Of a DNA stretch of 64,000 nucleotides, positions 11,516-23,483 are shown in pieces (within the stretch, counting starts at the first letter, position 1; each line of letters starts with the position of its first letter). A program made the translations under genes and the position numbers. This DNA comes from Mytilus trossulus (taxonomy: Eukaryota; Mollusca; Bivalvia; Mytilida; Mytilidae), in contig NC_086381.1 in assembly GCF_036588685.1 (NCBI RefSeq), forward strand, positions 50,901,431-50,965,430. Reading direction: 5' to 3'. The notes below the pieces were generated by a model. It worked only from the letters and a program-made list of their open reading frames with translations. It was not told the origin of the DNA and made no database searches.

Positions 11516-12409
11516 CTTGTGCAGTTTAAAGGTTAAAAAATTGAATGTATGTCGACTTCAAGATGTCACCTTTAGGGTTGCTGTTGGTTTAATATTTCAC
11601 GACTTAGTTCACTTGATAAAAATACTCTACCATAGAAAGAATTACTTCAATGTACAAAAATCTTCTCCTACTGTCTTGGAACTTACCAGTGATATAGCGA
11701 TCTACCCATTCTAAAGAATATGAAAAAATATTTCAATGAAACACATAATGGATAAAGTCATGCCAGGTTTGGGATTTTTTGTTAGATGTGCGGACTCCTT
11801 TGTTTTTTTTTTAACCTACGATATGAATTGAGACCACAATAATGTCAATACTAAGTATAATGTTAATGTCCGAGTCGGCCTTTCACCTACATTTAAAGAA
11901 AAGAAAATATATCAAAAAGGAGTTCCATAACCTACCAATATTTCACCTTATTTAGCTCCCAACATGTTGCTCTTCTGACTTATAGCATCAATTAAGGAAT
12001 TCTAGATTTTTTTTAAAATTTCGCTCTACTCATTGAATTTCTAAATTAAGTGTTGTATTACATCTTTGTGTAACATCTTTTGGGCGAACAATTACAATTG
12101 GCCAGTAACGTTAGGAACCACATAGCGTAGTTGTTGGTTGTCGTTGTCGTAAACTTTTTTTATTCCAAAGCTACAAAAATGAGCAAACAGAAACTGATTG
12201 CGATATAGGAAAAAAATGAATATAAACCAGCATTCTTAACAGCTGAGCGATTCAGGCCCGTATGATACTATTGTTTCCTTTTATCTGTCTAACTCACATT
12301 ATCCTAGAGTAACTTCTGCCTGTCTTTCTCTATGATACCAATCATATTTGCTGGACCTTCGCATGAAACATATATATATGCGTTATTTGAAAAAAAAATT
12401 CCAGACTAA
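11516..12409. other. gene-free stretch between duplication units
   Basis: AT-rich sequence past the duplication edge. The short open frames have no motifs or supporting splice context. Confidence 0.5.
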
Positions 12410-12740
12410 AAGAGAGATAAAAGATACCAAAAGGGACATCCAAACTTGTAAGTCGAAAATTAACAAATAAAGCCATGGCAAAAAAAAAAAAAGGAGGGAA
12501 AGAGACCAAAAGACAAACAGTATAGAAAACTGATCAAAAAAACCTAAAGACTAGGCAACCGCATAAACCAGCATTATCCGGGGGGATCTCGGTCGCTACG
12601 GAAGGGTAAGCAGATCTTGCTCCACACTTATTATGAGTAATATGATATCTATGTTTGGTATTAGTGTTCCTTGTCTATGTCATTGTCAGTTTATTTTCTA
12701 ATCTATGAGTTTGACTGTCCCTCTGGTATCTTTCGACCCT
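12410..12740 (+). repeat. dispersed repeat family N, two partial copies facing each other
   Basis: Forward copy: GATACCAAAAGGGACATCCA, AAGTCGAAAATTAACAAATA, GGGATCTCGGTCGCTACGGA, AGCAGATCTTGCTCCACA. From about 12645 the head of the same family runs in reverse (GAGTTTGACTGTCCCTCTGG). Further copies lie at 41985-42080, 48650-48990, 54835-55260 and, reversed, 63475-63560. The family is familiar from mussel sequence. Confidence 0.65.
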
Positions 12741-12744
12741 CTGT

Positions 12745-13175
12745 TTGAAGGTCTACATATCTGACAAACAAAGTACACCTGACCTCGACCTCATTTAATG
12801 AAACAGTGATCGAGGTTACTGAGTTTACATTGTTAAGTTTGTATCTACCATACAATAAACCACACGTCAACTATATTTGGTGTATGGAATGGTTGTCATG
12901 TGTACATGTCCAACTTGTAGGTTTGCTGACCTTAATAATAACCTCATTTTCACGGTTCATTGGTCAATTTTTAGTTTGTGTGGCTTGGTTTACTTCTCAG
13001 ATACTGTGAGCAATAAGTCCACTGTGTTTTGTTTAAGGAATAATGATTGTAAGATGTACATGTCTGTCTTGCAATTTTCATATGAACTTGACCTCATTTT
13101 AATGTTTCATTAGTCAATGTTAAGTTTTCATCGTTTTGCCAGTTTATCAGATACTATAAGCAACAGGTACGTATC
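12745..13175 (+). repeat. about 150-bp tandem satellite, nearly three monomers
   Basis: ACCTCATTT recurs at 12788, 12941 and 13091 (153 and 150 nt apart), each followed by a variant of GTTCATTGGTCAATTTT and later by CAGATACTGTGAGCAATAAG or its cognate. Open frames across the block are products of the repeat. Confidence 0.7.
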
Positions 13176-13804
13176 TGTATAAATATCTGAATTTGTTTAA
13201 TTCGCGTAGTAATCTTTATGATATATAAAAAAAAATGGCCGGTGAATTATCATTGATAAACTCAACAAACATTTTTTAACACGCAAACAACGAATAATTT
13301 GTACAAAATGTAAATTTCTCAAAATTCTTTTCAGATTTTTTCCTCGAGATGAAGTGCCATGTGTCCTCATATAATATACCAAATTGTAAAACAAACTGAT
13401 GCATTCATTACTTCACAATTACAGAGATTTAAGCCATTTCATACAAAGCCATCATGTGCATCAATAAACAATTCTTATCACATCAGAGGCATATACACTC
13501 ATCTTCTTCTTTTTTTTTCTAGCTAGGGAATCGAAATCGAAAAATGAATGTGATTGGTTCCGAGTGAAAACTTTACGCAGTGTTGGGTAACACAAAAAAT
13601 TATCTCAGGCAACGCTCGCAATATTTTACAATTAAGATTATGTACAACTTTGTTTCTCTCAGTTTTTTCTCTCAAAGAACGCCTTTAAGGCAGCCCTTAA
13701 TCAATCAACTGTGTTGGTCGATGATACTGATGTTGGTAGATTATTCCAATCCCTGATGGTCCTTGGAAAGAATTATTGGCAATATGCATCTGTACTGGTT
13801 CTGT

Positions 13805-14095
13805 CATCGCAGAAGGAACAAAGCACATACCGCATAGTCAGCTATAATAGGCCCCGAAATGAAAATGTAAAACAAATCAAACGAGAAAACTAACGGCTTA
13901 ATTTATTTACAAAAAATTAACGAAAAAACAAATATGTAAAACATAAACAAACGACAACCACTGAATTACAGGCTTCTGACTTGGGACGGGCACAAACATA
14001 CAGAATGTTGTGGGGTTAAATATGTTAACGGGACGGCAACCCTCCCCTAACCTGTCTTTTTCGTACAGATGCAGTGGTGTAACAGTACAATATAA
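13805..14095 (-). repeat. dispersed repeat family M, reverse copy
   Basis: Reverse complement of the block at 23880-24215. Shared landmarks are CATAGTCAGCTATAATAGGC, AACAAACGACAACCACTGAA, CAGGCTTCTGACTTGGGACG and GGACGGCAACCCTCCCC. Not a gene, although a 60-codon frame crosses it. Confidence 0.7.
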
Positions 14096-17000
14096 AAACG
14101 AACTATGAAAATCAGTTGAAAAAGGATTAACTCATCAAATGGATAAAAATACAAATACTACACACACAAGTGGACATGGCCAGTTACTTGTACATCCCAA
14201 CAACTAAAAAGACATTAAGTACAGATCTGAGAGTACGTGCAGTTGCAGCTAGTTAAAAGCCACTAACAACTAATAATAAAAAAATCATGCATCAAGTACA
14301 CAAGTTGTTGTCCGCAAATCTTGACGCTCTTTTGCTGTACCTGCTCTATTGACTTAGTTTTATTTTGGTTAGTTGAGTCCCATACTGTACATGTTATTTC
14401 ACACAAGGTCTTACCATGGACCATATGCAGCTGCTTTTAAAGGTTGCATTTACCATCTTTTGATCACCCTTTAAAATACCATATTTCCAACTATATTTGT
14501 GATTTTTTGAACATTAAATCGTCATAACAGTTTTTTGTTTGTTTCACTTTTCTCGGCTGCGTATAAACCTTTTTCACAACATACGCTCGACCTTTCAAAA
14601 ATCCTAGCACGAGTGCTGAATTAGTTAAATATATGGATACGAATATAGAGATGGAAGGATGTTTATACGTTTGAATGAGAAAGATAGGTTGAAATATAAG
14701 TATAATACACTCAAAGTTTACAGGTTGCTCGCTCCATCTTTTGATCACTGCCTAAAACATAATGTATTTCTTACGACTTATGTGATTTTTTTAAACAATT
14801 TTATTGTTTGCTGCTTAAGAATAATTGTTGTGTCATTGCAACTTTGTTGCAGAAAGAAGGTAGTAACAACACTTACAAAGGTCAGTTATAGTGGTAGGAA
14901 TATTGTCAACTTGTAATTCCTTAAATGACACTGTAAAACCTGTGTTTATTTTGATTCGTCTAAATACGAATTCACGTGTAGTCAGAAAATAAGCATCCTT
15001 TCTGCATAGTAAAGTGTTTGTTGAATAAATGCACATTTTTACCCATATAGGTTGAAGGCATACATAAATCAACATAATAATTTTACAAAACATCATACAA
15101 AAAAAAAACAACATCAGAACAAAACATTATATACATGATAAAGAACCTTGCATCAACTATTAGAGAAGTCTGTAGATGGCTAGTTGAAAGATCCAAATGT
15201 TGTCCTGATCTTCATACTTTTTTCCAATGACAACACAATGAGTATTCAAAATCTTCACCCTGGCCAACCAACAAAGAAGAATCTACCTGGTAGTTTTAAT
15301 TGGTGGTTTCGTGGTAGGTTGATATGAGTGTAGGAGGTTTTGATTTTGATCGTATGAAAATAGGTATTTACTGCTGCTTTGTTAGGTATGCATCATTCAG
15401 GAGTAAGACCATAAGAAAAGTCGTCAAAGAGTCGGAGAGTCAGAAGTATGCACAAAGACACTGTATGTTTATCGTTAAATAATGTATTTTAACCTTTAGA
15501 TGAACTTTGGTCTGCTTGTCTTATTAGGTCTTGCTGACTTTACGTTCATATACTCAACATGTACTGTAGCTACATGTAGTATCAATTTTATTCATTATTT
15601 CTTTACTTCATTTTTCAGTTTCTTACTATCACTTATAACATTACAAATGCAACGAAAATAGAGGAATGGACCTTAATTAACAGAAACAAAAGATCTGCAA
15701 AATGTTTAAAAGAATACATTATCATTCATCTTATTGCTTTGAATGTTGCTACCTTTGTTTTATAAGCTTCCTCCATCAATAAAACTGACCGCCACGAAAT
15801 AGAACAATGGTGGTCAAGTTGAAAGTGGCTTTAAACATGAATCAGTCAATCAAATTCATTAGAAAAATTAGTTCCAGCACTTCGGACTGATATTTTCTCG
15901 ACGTGGATTCGTAGATCCTTAATAAGTAATATTCATAAGAAAAATCAGTCTTGACAGTTGTAGGAATTATGATATATATGTCTAAAATATTTTTTTTTTT
16001 TTTATATCAAATTTTTTTTTTTATATCAAATTTTATAATTTTTGATGGGAGGAAAACTTTCCTTCTTGCTTGAGCCTGTTTTTCAAAAATTGATACTTCT
16101 AAATTGTAATAAATATAATACTTATTTGACCTATTTTGACCTATAGTTGTATCTCTTTACTTATTCAAAAACACGGGTCCCTGCCGAAAAAGAAGAACAT
16201 AATTCCTAGAAATCCAAAGCCTAATTACATTGTATATCTCAAAATAATATGCTTTTCCAAAATGTATTAACAACTTATTTATAGTATTTAAAAAATGGCT
16301 GGTGTAAATATTCTAGTATAGTTTTTTAAAAGGAAATCAAATAATAATACTAAAAAAGAAACATGACATAGCAAGGGGACATTCAAAACTATAGATAGAT
16401 GACATCACGGTGGGTAGAAAGAAAGACAAAAAGACAAATGAACAGTTAATAAAACACGTTTAATAATAAAACAAACCAAAAAAAAAAAATGCAATAATAT
16501 TGACTACCTTGAGCGGCTTAATAAGCTTATGTACCCTGTGAACAAAATCTCAAGGCAGAATTGTGGCATGGGTTCTCCTGCCATATATGATTGTAAAATA
16601 GCAGAACACATTCGGCAATTTGCATTTGCGCTGATTTTTTTTTTTAATTTGCGCCGATTTTTTTCTATTCTCTGTGGAAAAGCATCCATAATTGCGTTAT
16701 GCATTTCTTGTTCAAAGTGAATATGCATATAACCTCGGCCACAAAGGAAAGATGTTTTTGACGGAAGAGATCGCAAATTATTTGCATATCACTTCATAAT
16801 ACTGTTCATCTTTCGCTGGTAATAAAATGGCGTAAATATGAGGTACGCAGTTTCCATTTTTACATCTGTGTAAAGTATATAACTGATAAAAGTATGTCGG
16901 ACAGCACTTCAACGGTCCATCTATAAAAATTGCAGACATATCATTACAAATACATTTAAGTTGAGGTGTGTAGAAAAAATGAGTATACCTTTACGCGATC

Positions 17001-17882
17001 GTTTCCCTTGACCTTAAGATGTGTATGGCCAGTATTTAGCTCACCTATATTAACTGTAAATGCAATTAGGAGCAATTATAAAATCGGCGCAAATGAAAAA
17101 ATAAAATCAGCGCAAAAAAAAAAAAAATCTTAATTCGGCGCAAATGTCATACGCTCAACACAATATGTCTACAATTTCATTTAGGTCAGCAAATTTCGAT
17201 GAAAGAATCAAACTTTCTAAAGGAAACTTTCAATTAAAAGTGAACAGATCTATGTGATATTTTATTATTGTCACTCATCTTTTTACCAAAGCAGAAAATG
17301 TTTTTTCGATTTAAATTGTTTTGAACTTCAGGGAACTCGGAAAAGTAAAATTCATAAAGGAATCTTCAGAATATTGATTTATTTTATGCTATAGCAGGGA
17401 AACAAACGTACAGTGACTTCTCATTTTTCTTTTGATATTCCGAAAGCATTTTATTAGAGCTATCATCTCATATTTTATTTCAAAATTCAATCATTTATTT
17501 TATCTTCTATTTACATTATCATGTCTTTTCTCTGATTAATCCGTGTTAAGTGCGTTATTTTTTTTTCACAAATTTAGCTGGAAAACAAGCTCAGTTACCT
17601 ATCATCTTTATTATATTTTTTTAAATCTTTAAAAATATATATATCATTTTGGCAAATTTGTGAAAAAAATTGATCATTTTGTGTACTGGTGATTAGGACA
17701 CCCCAGTATAACAAAATTGCTATTCGGGCTTGACAGGATATATGGGCTCATATTCCCTGTGACGATTCCTAATTAACATATACTATTTTAATTTTCGGAA
17801 AATACTGATCGAACGTGAGTTTTCTGAAACCGTTGTTAATAATCACATGATAAATTCAAAACATATCGTGAGGAAAATTAAT

Positions 17883-17988
17883 TTCGTTTTTGATGCGTTT
17901 TGTTTTTTGATTTTGCCATGTGATTATGGACTTTCCTAATTGATTTTCCTCTGAGTTCAGTATTTTTGTGATTTTACTTTTTACATTT
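17883..17988 (-). mobile_element. short family P element inserted upstream of the EFH-B promoter
   Basis: Unit A reads straight through here (AAAATTACATTTCTTAAAAT), whereas unit B contains about 105 extra nt. On the minus strand these read AAAATCACAAAAATACTGAA, then AATCACATGGCAAAATCAAA, then ACGCATC, a short internally deleted family P element. It ends about 165 nt before the TATA box, so it may change the promoter environment of B relative to A. Confidence 0.7.
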
Positions 17989-18112
17989 TTTAAAATTGAA
18001 AAAAATCCCCTTTTGCTTTTTTCATCATGTTTGTTTTTTAACTTAAGAAAGGCACGTTGTATTTTCCTGACTATAAGTTGCTTTATTCAAGTGGCCATCA
18101 TAGTCAATGCGT

Positions 18113-18160
18113 CTTCCTGGTCAAAAGATCTACTCATCCAGGAAGTTTCAATACTATAAA
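18113..18160 (+). promoter_or_regulatory. proximal promoter of EFH-B
   Basis: CTTCCTGG at 18113-18120, CAGGAAGT at 18139-18146 and TATAAA at 18155-18160. This is the same order and almost the same spacing as in unit A, with TATA to donor again 69 nt. Confidence 0.7.
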
Positions 18161-18184
18161 GGACAGGGCCACCAGTATAAACTC

Positions 18185-18224
18185 ACACTATTAGTGGATT
18201 GTAATTTGAAGAGAAATTAAAAAA
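18185..18224 (+). other. 5'-untranslated first exon of EFH-B (inferred)
   Basis: Ends at a donor AAAAA|GTAAGTATT matching unit A. The acceptor CACCTATAG abuts the start codon at 19166. The start of the exon is estimated from the TATA box. Confidence 0.6.
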
Positions 18225-18739
18225 GTAAGTATTTGTTTTTCTTTTTCTTTCTGTGATTTAAATCTACCAATCAGTAATATAATAAAATAAAAAAGAAGTT
18301 TTAAAGTTCTTGATAAATGTTGTTGCCTTGCTAAATACACTGACGCTAAAAATCCATAGTTTGTTAAAGAAACGTTTTCGCATAAGAGATTGCATCAACT
18401 TTTAATTCAATATTCTATTTAAGTCTCGTCTCTCAATAACATATAATACAAAATTACATTAATAAAATTCAGAATGAAAATAAAGATATATAAAGACTTC
18501 AACCGACTCAATAAAAAAAAATGATTCACATTTAATTAATTGGGATTATCTCGGAAATTGTATACTTTTTCAATACTGATATGCAGTACAACGGGTAATT
18601 TATGGATACAAAATTTCATCAGAACACAAAAATATCGCACATAACATACAATTCGCCTTTATTAGATGGAAAATGATATCAAAACATAAGGAAATATAAC
18701 TATAAGCGTCAAATACATAAAGGAAAAATAAAAATCACA

Positions 18740-18930
18740 AAAAAATGAACTCCGCAGGAAAAATTCAAAATGGAAAGTACTTAATCAAATGGCAAAATCA
18801 AAAGATAAAACACATCAAACGAATGGATAACAACTGTCATATTCCTGACTTGGTACTGGCATTTTCATATATTGAAAATGGTGGATTGAACTTGGTTTTA
18901 TACACATCTTTTTTTTTTAAATGTAAAAAA
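18740..18930 (+). repeat. family P copy in the 5' intron of EFH-B
   Basis: Orthologous to the copy at 8296-8500 in unit A: same position in the intron and the same landmarks. It creates a spurious 72-codon frame. Confidence 0.7.
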
Positions 18931-19165
18931 AAAAACCCAGATAAAAGTGGGTGGATTGAATGAATTCTTTATTTGCAGGAAGCATATACATGCTATGGCA
19001 AACGAAAAAATATATACAATACATGACAAACAAACGACAGTAGTTACAGAGTATATAGTAATATTAAGACAATATATTACGTGATCTTATTTTCCAAACT
19101 GCAATTAAATAATTGCTTAGTTTGTTACTGTAGATTTTTTTTAAATTACATTTATACACCTATAG

Positions 19166-21562
19166 ATGATGTTGAACCTGATCCGTACCATTGCCGTTTG
19201 TTTGATGATGCTTCACGTTAGCGAAGGATGTTTTAGACATGACATTAATGATCGAAAATCAGTCCGTGGCACACTAGAACCTCTCGGTGGAAGCAATTAT
19301 AAAGTTGGTTTGGGATGGAATATGGATTTCAAACGACATGCACATGTAAGATTAAGGGAAGATATTTACCCCGCCCCCTGAACAATAAACAGCAAGCCTT
19401 GCTGTAAATCGCCAAGAGTCTGTATAAATTATGAATAGACTTATTTAAAAGAGCTTACGAACAATCTGTCAATTTGACAACTACTAGATCTTAACTCGGA
19501 ATACCCCAACAATCAACATTACTTTATTATCGTACTGGTCGCAATTTTGGCGTTTGCTTTATTTTCGCATGTTTAATTTTGACATTTTCATTGGGGGCAC
19601 CAATTGCAAATGAACCAAACTAAAACTACAATAAAAAAACCCCAATTTACGGTAACTGCATGCAAGTTATATTTTCATGAACAGAATGTACTCACAGAAC
19701 ACACAACACACTGCAAATACACAAACGAAACCAAACAGGCTTCATAAAATTAAACGAAAAGCATACATAACTCCCTAATATAACACCTTTCACCCTTAAA
19801 ACGCCATATTTAAGTCAACAGAAGACCTTCAACAGTTATCAAGCGTGCGTGATGATCTGGTATGAACACTTGTTAATTTATTTTAGTAATAATGTATTGT
19901 CCTCAAAATTTTTAATAGTGATTCCTCTTTGAACACAGTCTAGTTGTTATCTTCCTCATGTTGATGACTTTGTTACCATTTTCCTGTTGTTAAAAAGAGT
20001 GTGAAAGAGTATACCTTTTCATCTTTTCCGGTAATATTTCAGAAGTTATATATATGTTATTATGTCTTTTTGAAATCGCCTTTAAAATATTGTCCCTATT
20101 GGTTAGTGGATTGGGATACCGGCCGATGAAATATTATAAAAACATAAAATTTTGAAAAATCTAGAAGTAAGAAAAAAAACTGTTAACACAAAATGGCTTT
20201 GAAATTATATAGTAGTACGCACATTATTCCTCTCTATTTATTTTAATTTCTTTACGTGCTTTTTAGAAATAAACAAATTAACTATCAAAATATGTAAAAT
20301 ATTACAAATCTTTCAATTAATTTAGGACCACCAGATGTTCAATGTAGATATAGATTATAAAGGTATTTCTGGACGCGACACGCCACTTGACCCATGTGTA
20401 TTCAATCCGTATGACTTGGATGTCAAAGGTTATATTACGAAAGGGGACTTGGAGAAGATATTCGTTTATTTCGGTGATGAAGTCAACACACCTGAAATTC
20501 TTCACACATTTTTTACAGAACTGGACATAGATGAAGGTTTGTTATAGGGTTGTCTTTCGGTTGTTGAGCAATCGGATAATTATTTACGAACTTCAAAAAA
20601 AAAGTAAAATCACAAAAATACTGAACTTAGAAAAAAATCAATTCGGAAAGTCCATAACCACACGGCAAAATCAAATAACAAAACCAGCGGTTAAATTGTC
20701 CTCCTCTTCGCTATATTGAGTAATTCAAGATTAGCATAGCAATATCACCGTTGCTTCGGAGTTTTAATCATTCCAAGGTGTTCATACAAGCTAAAGGCTT
20801 TTCAAACCCTGAACATGCATCGAGTCCGAATTCTGACCAAACGTTACTATGTATTTAAACATTAAGCACAGACAAAAATGCCGATACCTTAATTAGGTTT
20901 TGATTGAATAAGTTCAAGAATAAATATTTCTGAATTCCTGTCAACTCTGGATGTTTTTTGTTTTTTGACAGATAATCGGAATCCTCTAGTTTAATCCATA
21001 TAAATAAATGTCAATACAAATTCCGCCCGCTAACCTACTTTTCTTTTTAATTATATTATACATATAGTTTAAAAAGCATTTTTTTCAAAATTTTATAAAA
21101 TTCTTGTTATTTTTCGTAATTGTTGAAAAAAAAATGTGCCAATGTTAAATATATGAAAAATCTAGAGAAAATCATTCCCCAACAAATTTCCCGCCAAATT
21201 TTCAATTGATTTTATCTCAAAACCAAATACACTGATCTTTCATGTTTTTTTTGCTCTCAATTTGATATAGTCTTTTAAATTCAAAGATTGTTATTTTGAA
21301 ACTGGAAATATCTTTCGTAAGTAATTTTGTCCGTATTGGTCATAACATTTTATTCGAAAAGAGCATAAAAAATCACTATTTTTGTTCTAAAAACAATTTT
21401 TCCTTAAACTTTTGTTAATTTTTGTACATACTTGTAGACAAAATGGTAACACAAGAGGAATTCGACCTGAAGAAGAAAGATGTCATCACCAAAGAAAGCT
21501 GCAGTATAATAAAGGACAAAGATGCAATGGTTGCTGAACAGAACATGACATTGTTGAAATGA
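19166..21562 (+). CDS. secreted two-EF-hand protein, copy B (EFH-B)
   Basis: Coding exons are 19166-19345, 20326-20536 and 21438-21562, identical in length to those of EFH-A (180, 211 and 125 nt) and in the same phases; 171 residues. It differs from copy A at nine positions that I can count: 31 Q/K, 60 Q/H, 66 H/N, 79 S/T, 103 D/E, 124 A/T, 136 K/Q, 149 E/K and 162 A/V. Signal peptide, DFKR site, both EF-hand loops and the C-terminal sequon are kept; only residue 136 falls inside a loop and it is not a calcium ligand. No stop or frameshift is present, so the copy appears intact. One oddity: the first coding exon ends CAT|GT rather than CAG|GT, which weakens the donor. Role as for copy A: extracellular calcium binding, process unknown. 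Confidence 0.87.
20596..20692 (+). mobile_element. short family P element in the second intron of EFH-B
   Basis: About 60 nt after the exon-2 donor. Unit A lacks it: A reads CGAACTTCAAACAGAGGTAA, while B has the flank, then AAAATCACAAAAATACTGAA through GGCAAAATCAAATAACAAAA, then the shared sequence TTAAATTGTCC. It is therefore a post-duplication insertion. Confidence 0.7.
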
Positions 21563-21892
21563 TTTTAACTGTTTATACTTATGTCAATATTTTGCCCTCT
21601 TTCCCAGATCTTATATCTAATGCAAACTGCTCTCACAAACAACGCACTGAATTCCAAATGGTTCCAACAGTCAAATGAACGCTTCGATTATAGTTGCCTT
21701 GCCTGCCTTGCATTTCACTTTACTTATTTATTTTTTTATGTTTTTTTTTCTTCTTTCGGCAATTTATATTTTCATCAAACTTATATTGTATTGTCTTTTC
21801 TCATTATATTCTACTTAACAGACCATGCCTCAAATAATATAAAGCATTTCTTACACCTTTATGTCATTATTTTTTTATAGACCAATTCAAAT

Positions 21893-21898
21893 ATTAAA
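21893..21898 (+). other. possible poly(A) signal of EFH-B
   Basis: ATTAAA in the conserved block CAAATATTAAACTTTCAT, about 330 nt after the stop codon. Weak evidence. Confidence 0.35.
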
Positions 21899-22664
21899 CT
21901 TTCATTGAAATTATCATTGTTTCTTTTTATGAATCTGCAAAACAAGTTTTTTTTAGTGCAAATTAGAATGTTGACCTGTAAGTAAATACAACATACGAAA
22001 CATGTACGTGAATGTAATTTTTGGAAAAGGTAATTTTTTGGTAACATATGAGGTTTTTAGAGAAAAAATACGAAAAACGGGAAATGAAGAAAAACATGAT
22101 TTATAGTTACATCTTAAGAATATAAACTGGATGAAGACATAACAATTACCTTGTGTATATATTGTGTGTCCGCTCGTAATTAGTGTGACCATTAAGATAA
22201 TTTTGGAGTGATATATGTGTGTTAACCTGTTTAAAAACTGTTACCCAATTATGCATCAGTCAACATATCAAAATTGAACTAACACTCGTAGCTTTTTTAA
22301 ACTTTAAACTTTTCGTAAACTCCGTAGAGTTTAAATTCTGAAAAATTGTAAAACGATGAATAGTCCGAGATTACTCTGACGTCCGACGGCTGTTTTGCCA
22401 GACACGATGGGGCCGTGGTACGTTAGAGCTCGTCCCATATCAAAAAAACAATTTGATTATATTGACATGATTCATTTAACATCGTGCTATTACCGAAGAA
22501 GGGTATCTGTTACCCGAAATATCTAATATTTGTTCATTTTATAGTTATTAGATGGTGATGTTGTACCCTCTTTGACTTGTTATATATATACAACATATAC
22601 AAGTCGTCTAAACATCAACCAAACAATGTTAGATCTGTAAATTTGCTTTATCAATTTTTTTGTT

Positions 22665-22762
22665 TTTCCCTCGCGAGGTATCGAACCCATGCTACTGAGA
22701 TATCGTGACACCTAATCGCCTGCATTGTATCCGATGCGCTTGACCACACGACCACCTTGGCT
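22665..22762 (-). repeat. tRNA-derived SINE-like element
   Basis: On the minus strand it reads CCAAGGTGGTCGTGTGGTCA (A-box region) and, about 55 nt later, a perfect B-box GGTTCGATACC followed by CTCGCGAGG. The middle does not fold as a good anticodon arm, so I call a SINE head or tRNA pseudogene rather than a functional tRNA. Confidence 0.6.
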
Positions 22763-22764
22763 TC

Positions 22765-22925
22765 AGGAATTTAAATATTCCACGAATTACAAATTTATAA
22801 TGGCTTCTCTGCAGTCTTTTTGGAAAAAACACAAAATCAAATATCGACGAAAATACGATATTTCTTCAAACTACGACAAATTGGTACTCACGAAAATAAA
22901 TGTATCCACATTTGTATGTTTGCTG
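22765..22925 (+). repeat. CACGAATT-type foldback repeat
   Basis: TTCCACGAATTACAAATTT on the left faces CACGAAAATAAATGTATCCA on the right; a related copy lies at 31215-31390. It resembles a small non-autonomous element of bivalves. Coding potential is spurious. Confidence 0.45.
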
Positions 22926-22944
22926 AAGAAGAAAAGAAAAACAT

Positions 22945-23430
22945 AAAAAAAACTGAACTCCGAGGAAAATTCAGACCAGACAAAAAAACTAATCAAATGG
23001 CAAAAACAAAGGCTCAAACACATCAAACGAATAGACACTAACAGTCATATTTTATAATGTAGAAAATGGTGTAATAAACCTGGGTTTATAGCTTGCTTAA
23101 CCTCTCACTTGTATAAAGTTCGTATAAAATTCCATTATATTGACAACGATAATTGAACAAAACAAACAGACGTAATAGGTATAAATGTCAAGCAAAGAGG
23201 TACATCACTCAACCTTAATCTGAAGTATATAAATGTAAATTTGACAAGTAAAACACGTCTACAATATTTTCCGGATTTAAACACCAAAATAATAAAAAAA
23301 AAAAAAGCACAAAAATACTGAACTCCGAGGAAAATTCAAAACGGAAAGCCCCTAATCAAATGTCAAGACTAAAAGCTCATACACATCAAACGAAAGGATA
23401 ACAAATGTCATATTCCTGCATTGGTACAGA
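22945..23430 (+). repeat. family P copies, one long and one truncated, in tandem
   Basis: Copy one starts near 22945 (AACTGAACTCCGAGGAAAAT) and runs through ACACATCAAACGAATAGACA and CCTCTCACTTGTATAAAGTT to about 23230. Copy two starts at 23303 (AAAATACTGAACTCCGAGGA) and ends after TGTCATATTCCTG. They lie just beyond the 3' end of the lectin-like gene. Confidence 0.75.
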
Positions 23431-23483
23431 ATAAACTCTTTTAGAAACTATAAGAAAACGTTTGTATGATTTAATTAGCCAGA

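Larger units (their letters stand above)
14350..22300 (+). repeat. segmental duplication unit B (carries EFH-B)
   Basis: Second unit of the duplication described for 4130-11515. It is longer because it has private insertions near 14491-14720, 15012-15140, 17883-17988 and 20600-20692; it lacks the unit-A foldback element. The stretch before the promoter at 18.1 kb has no exon. The GCGCAAAT foldback region is at about 16600-17160. Confidence 0.9.
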
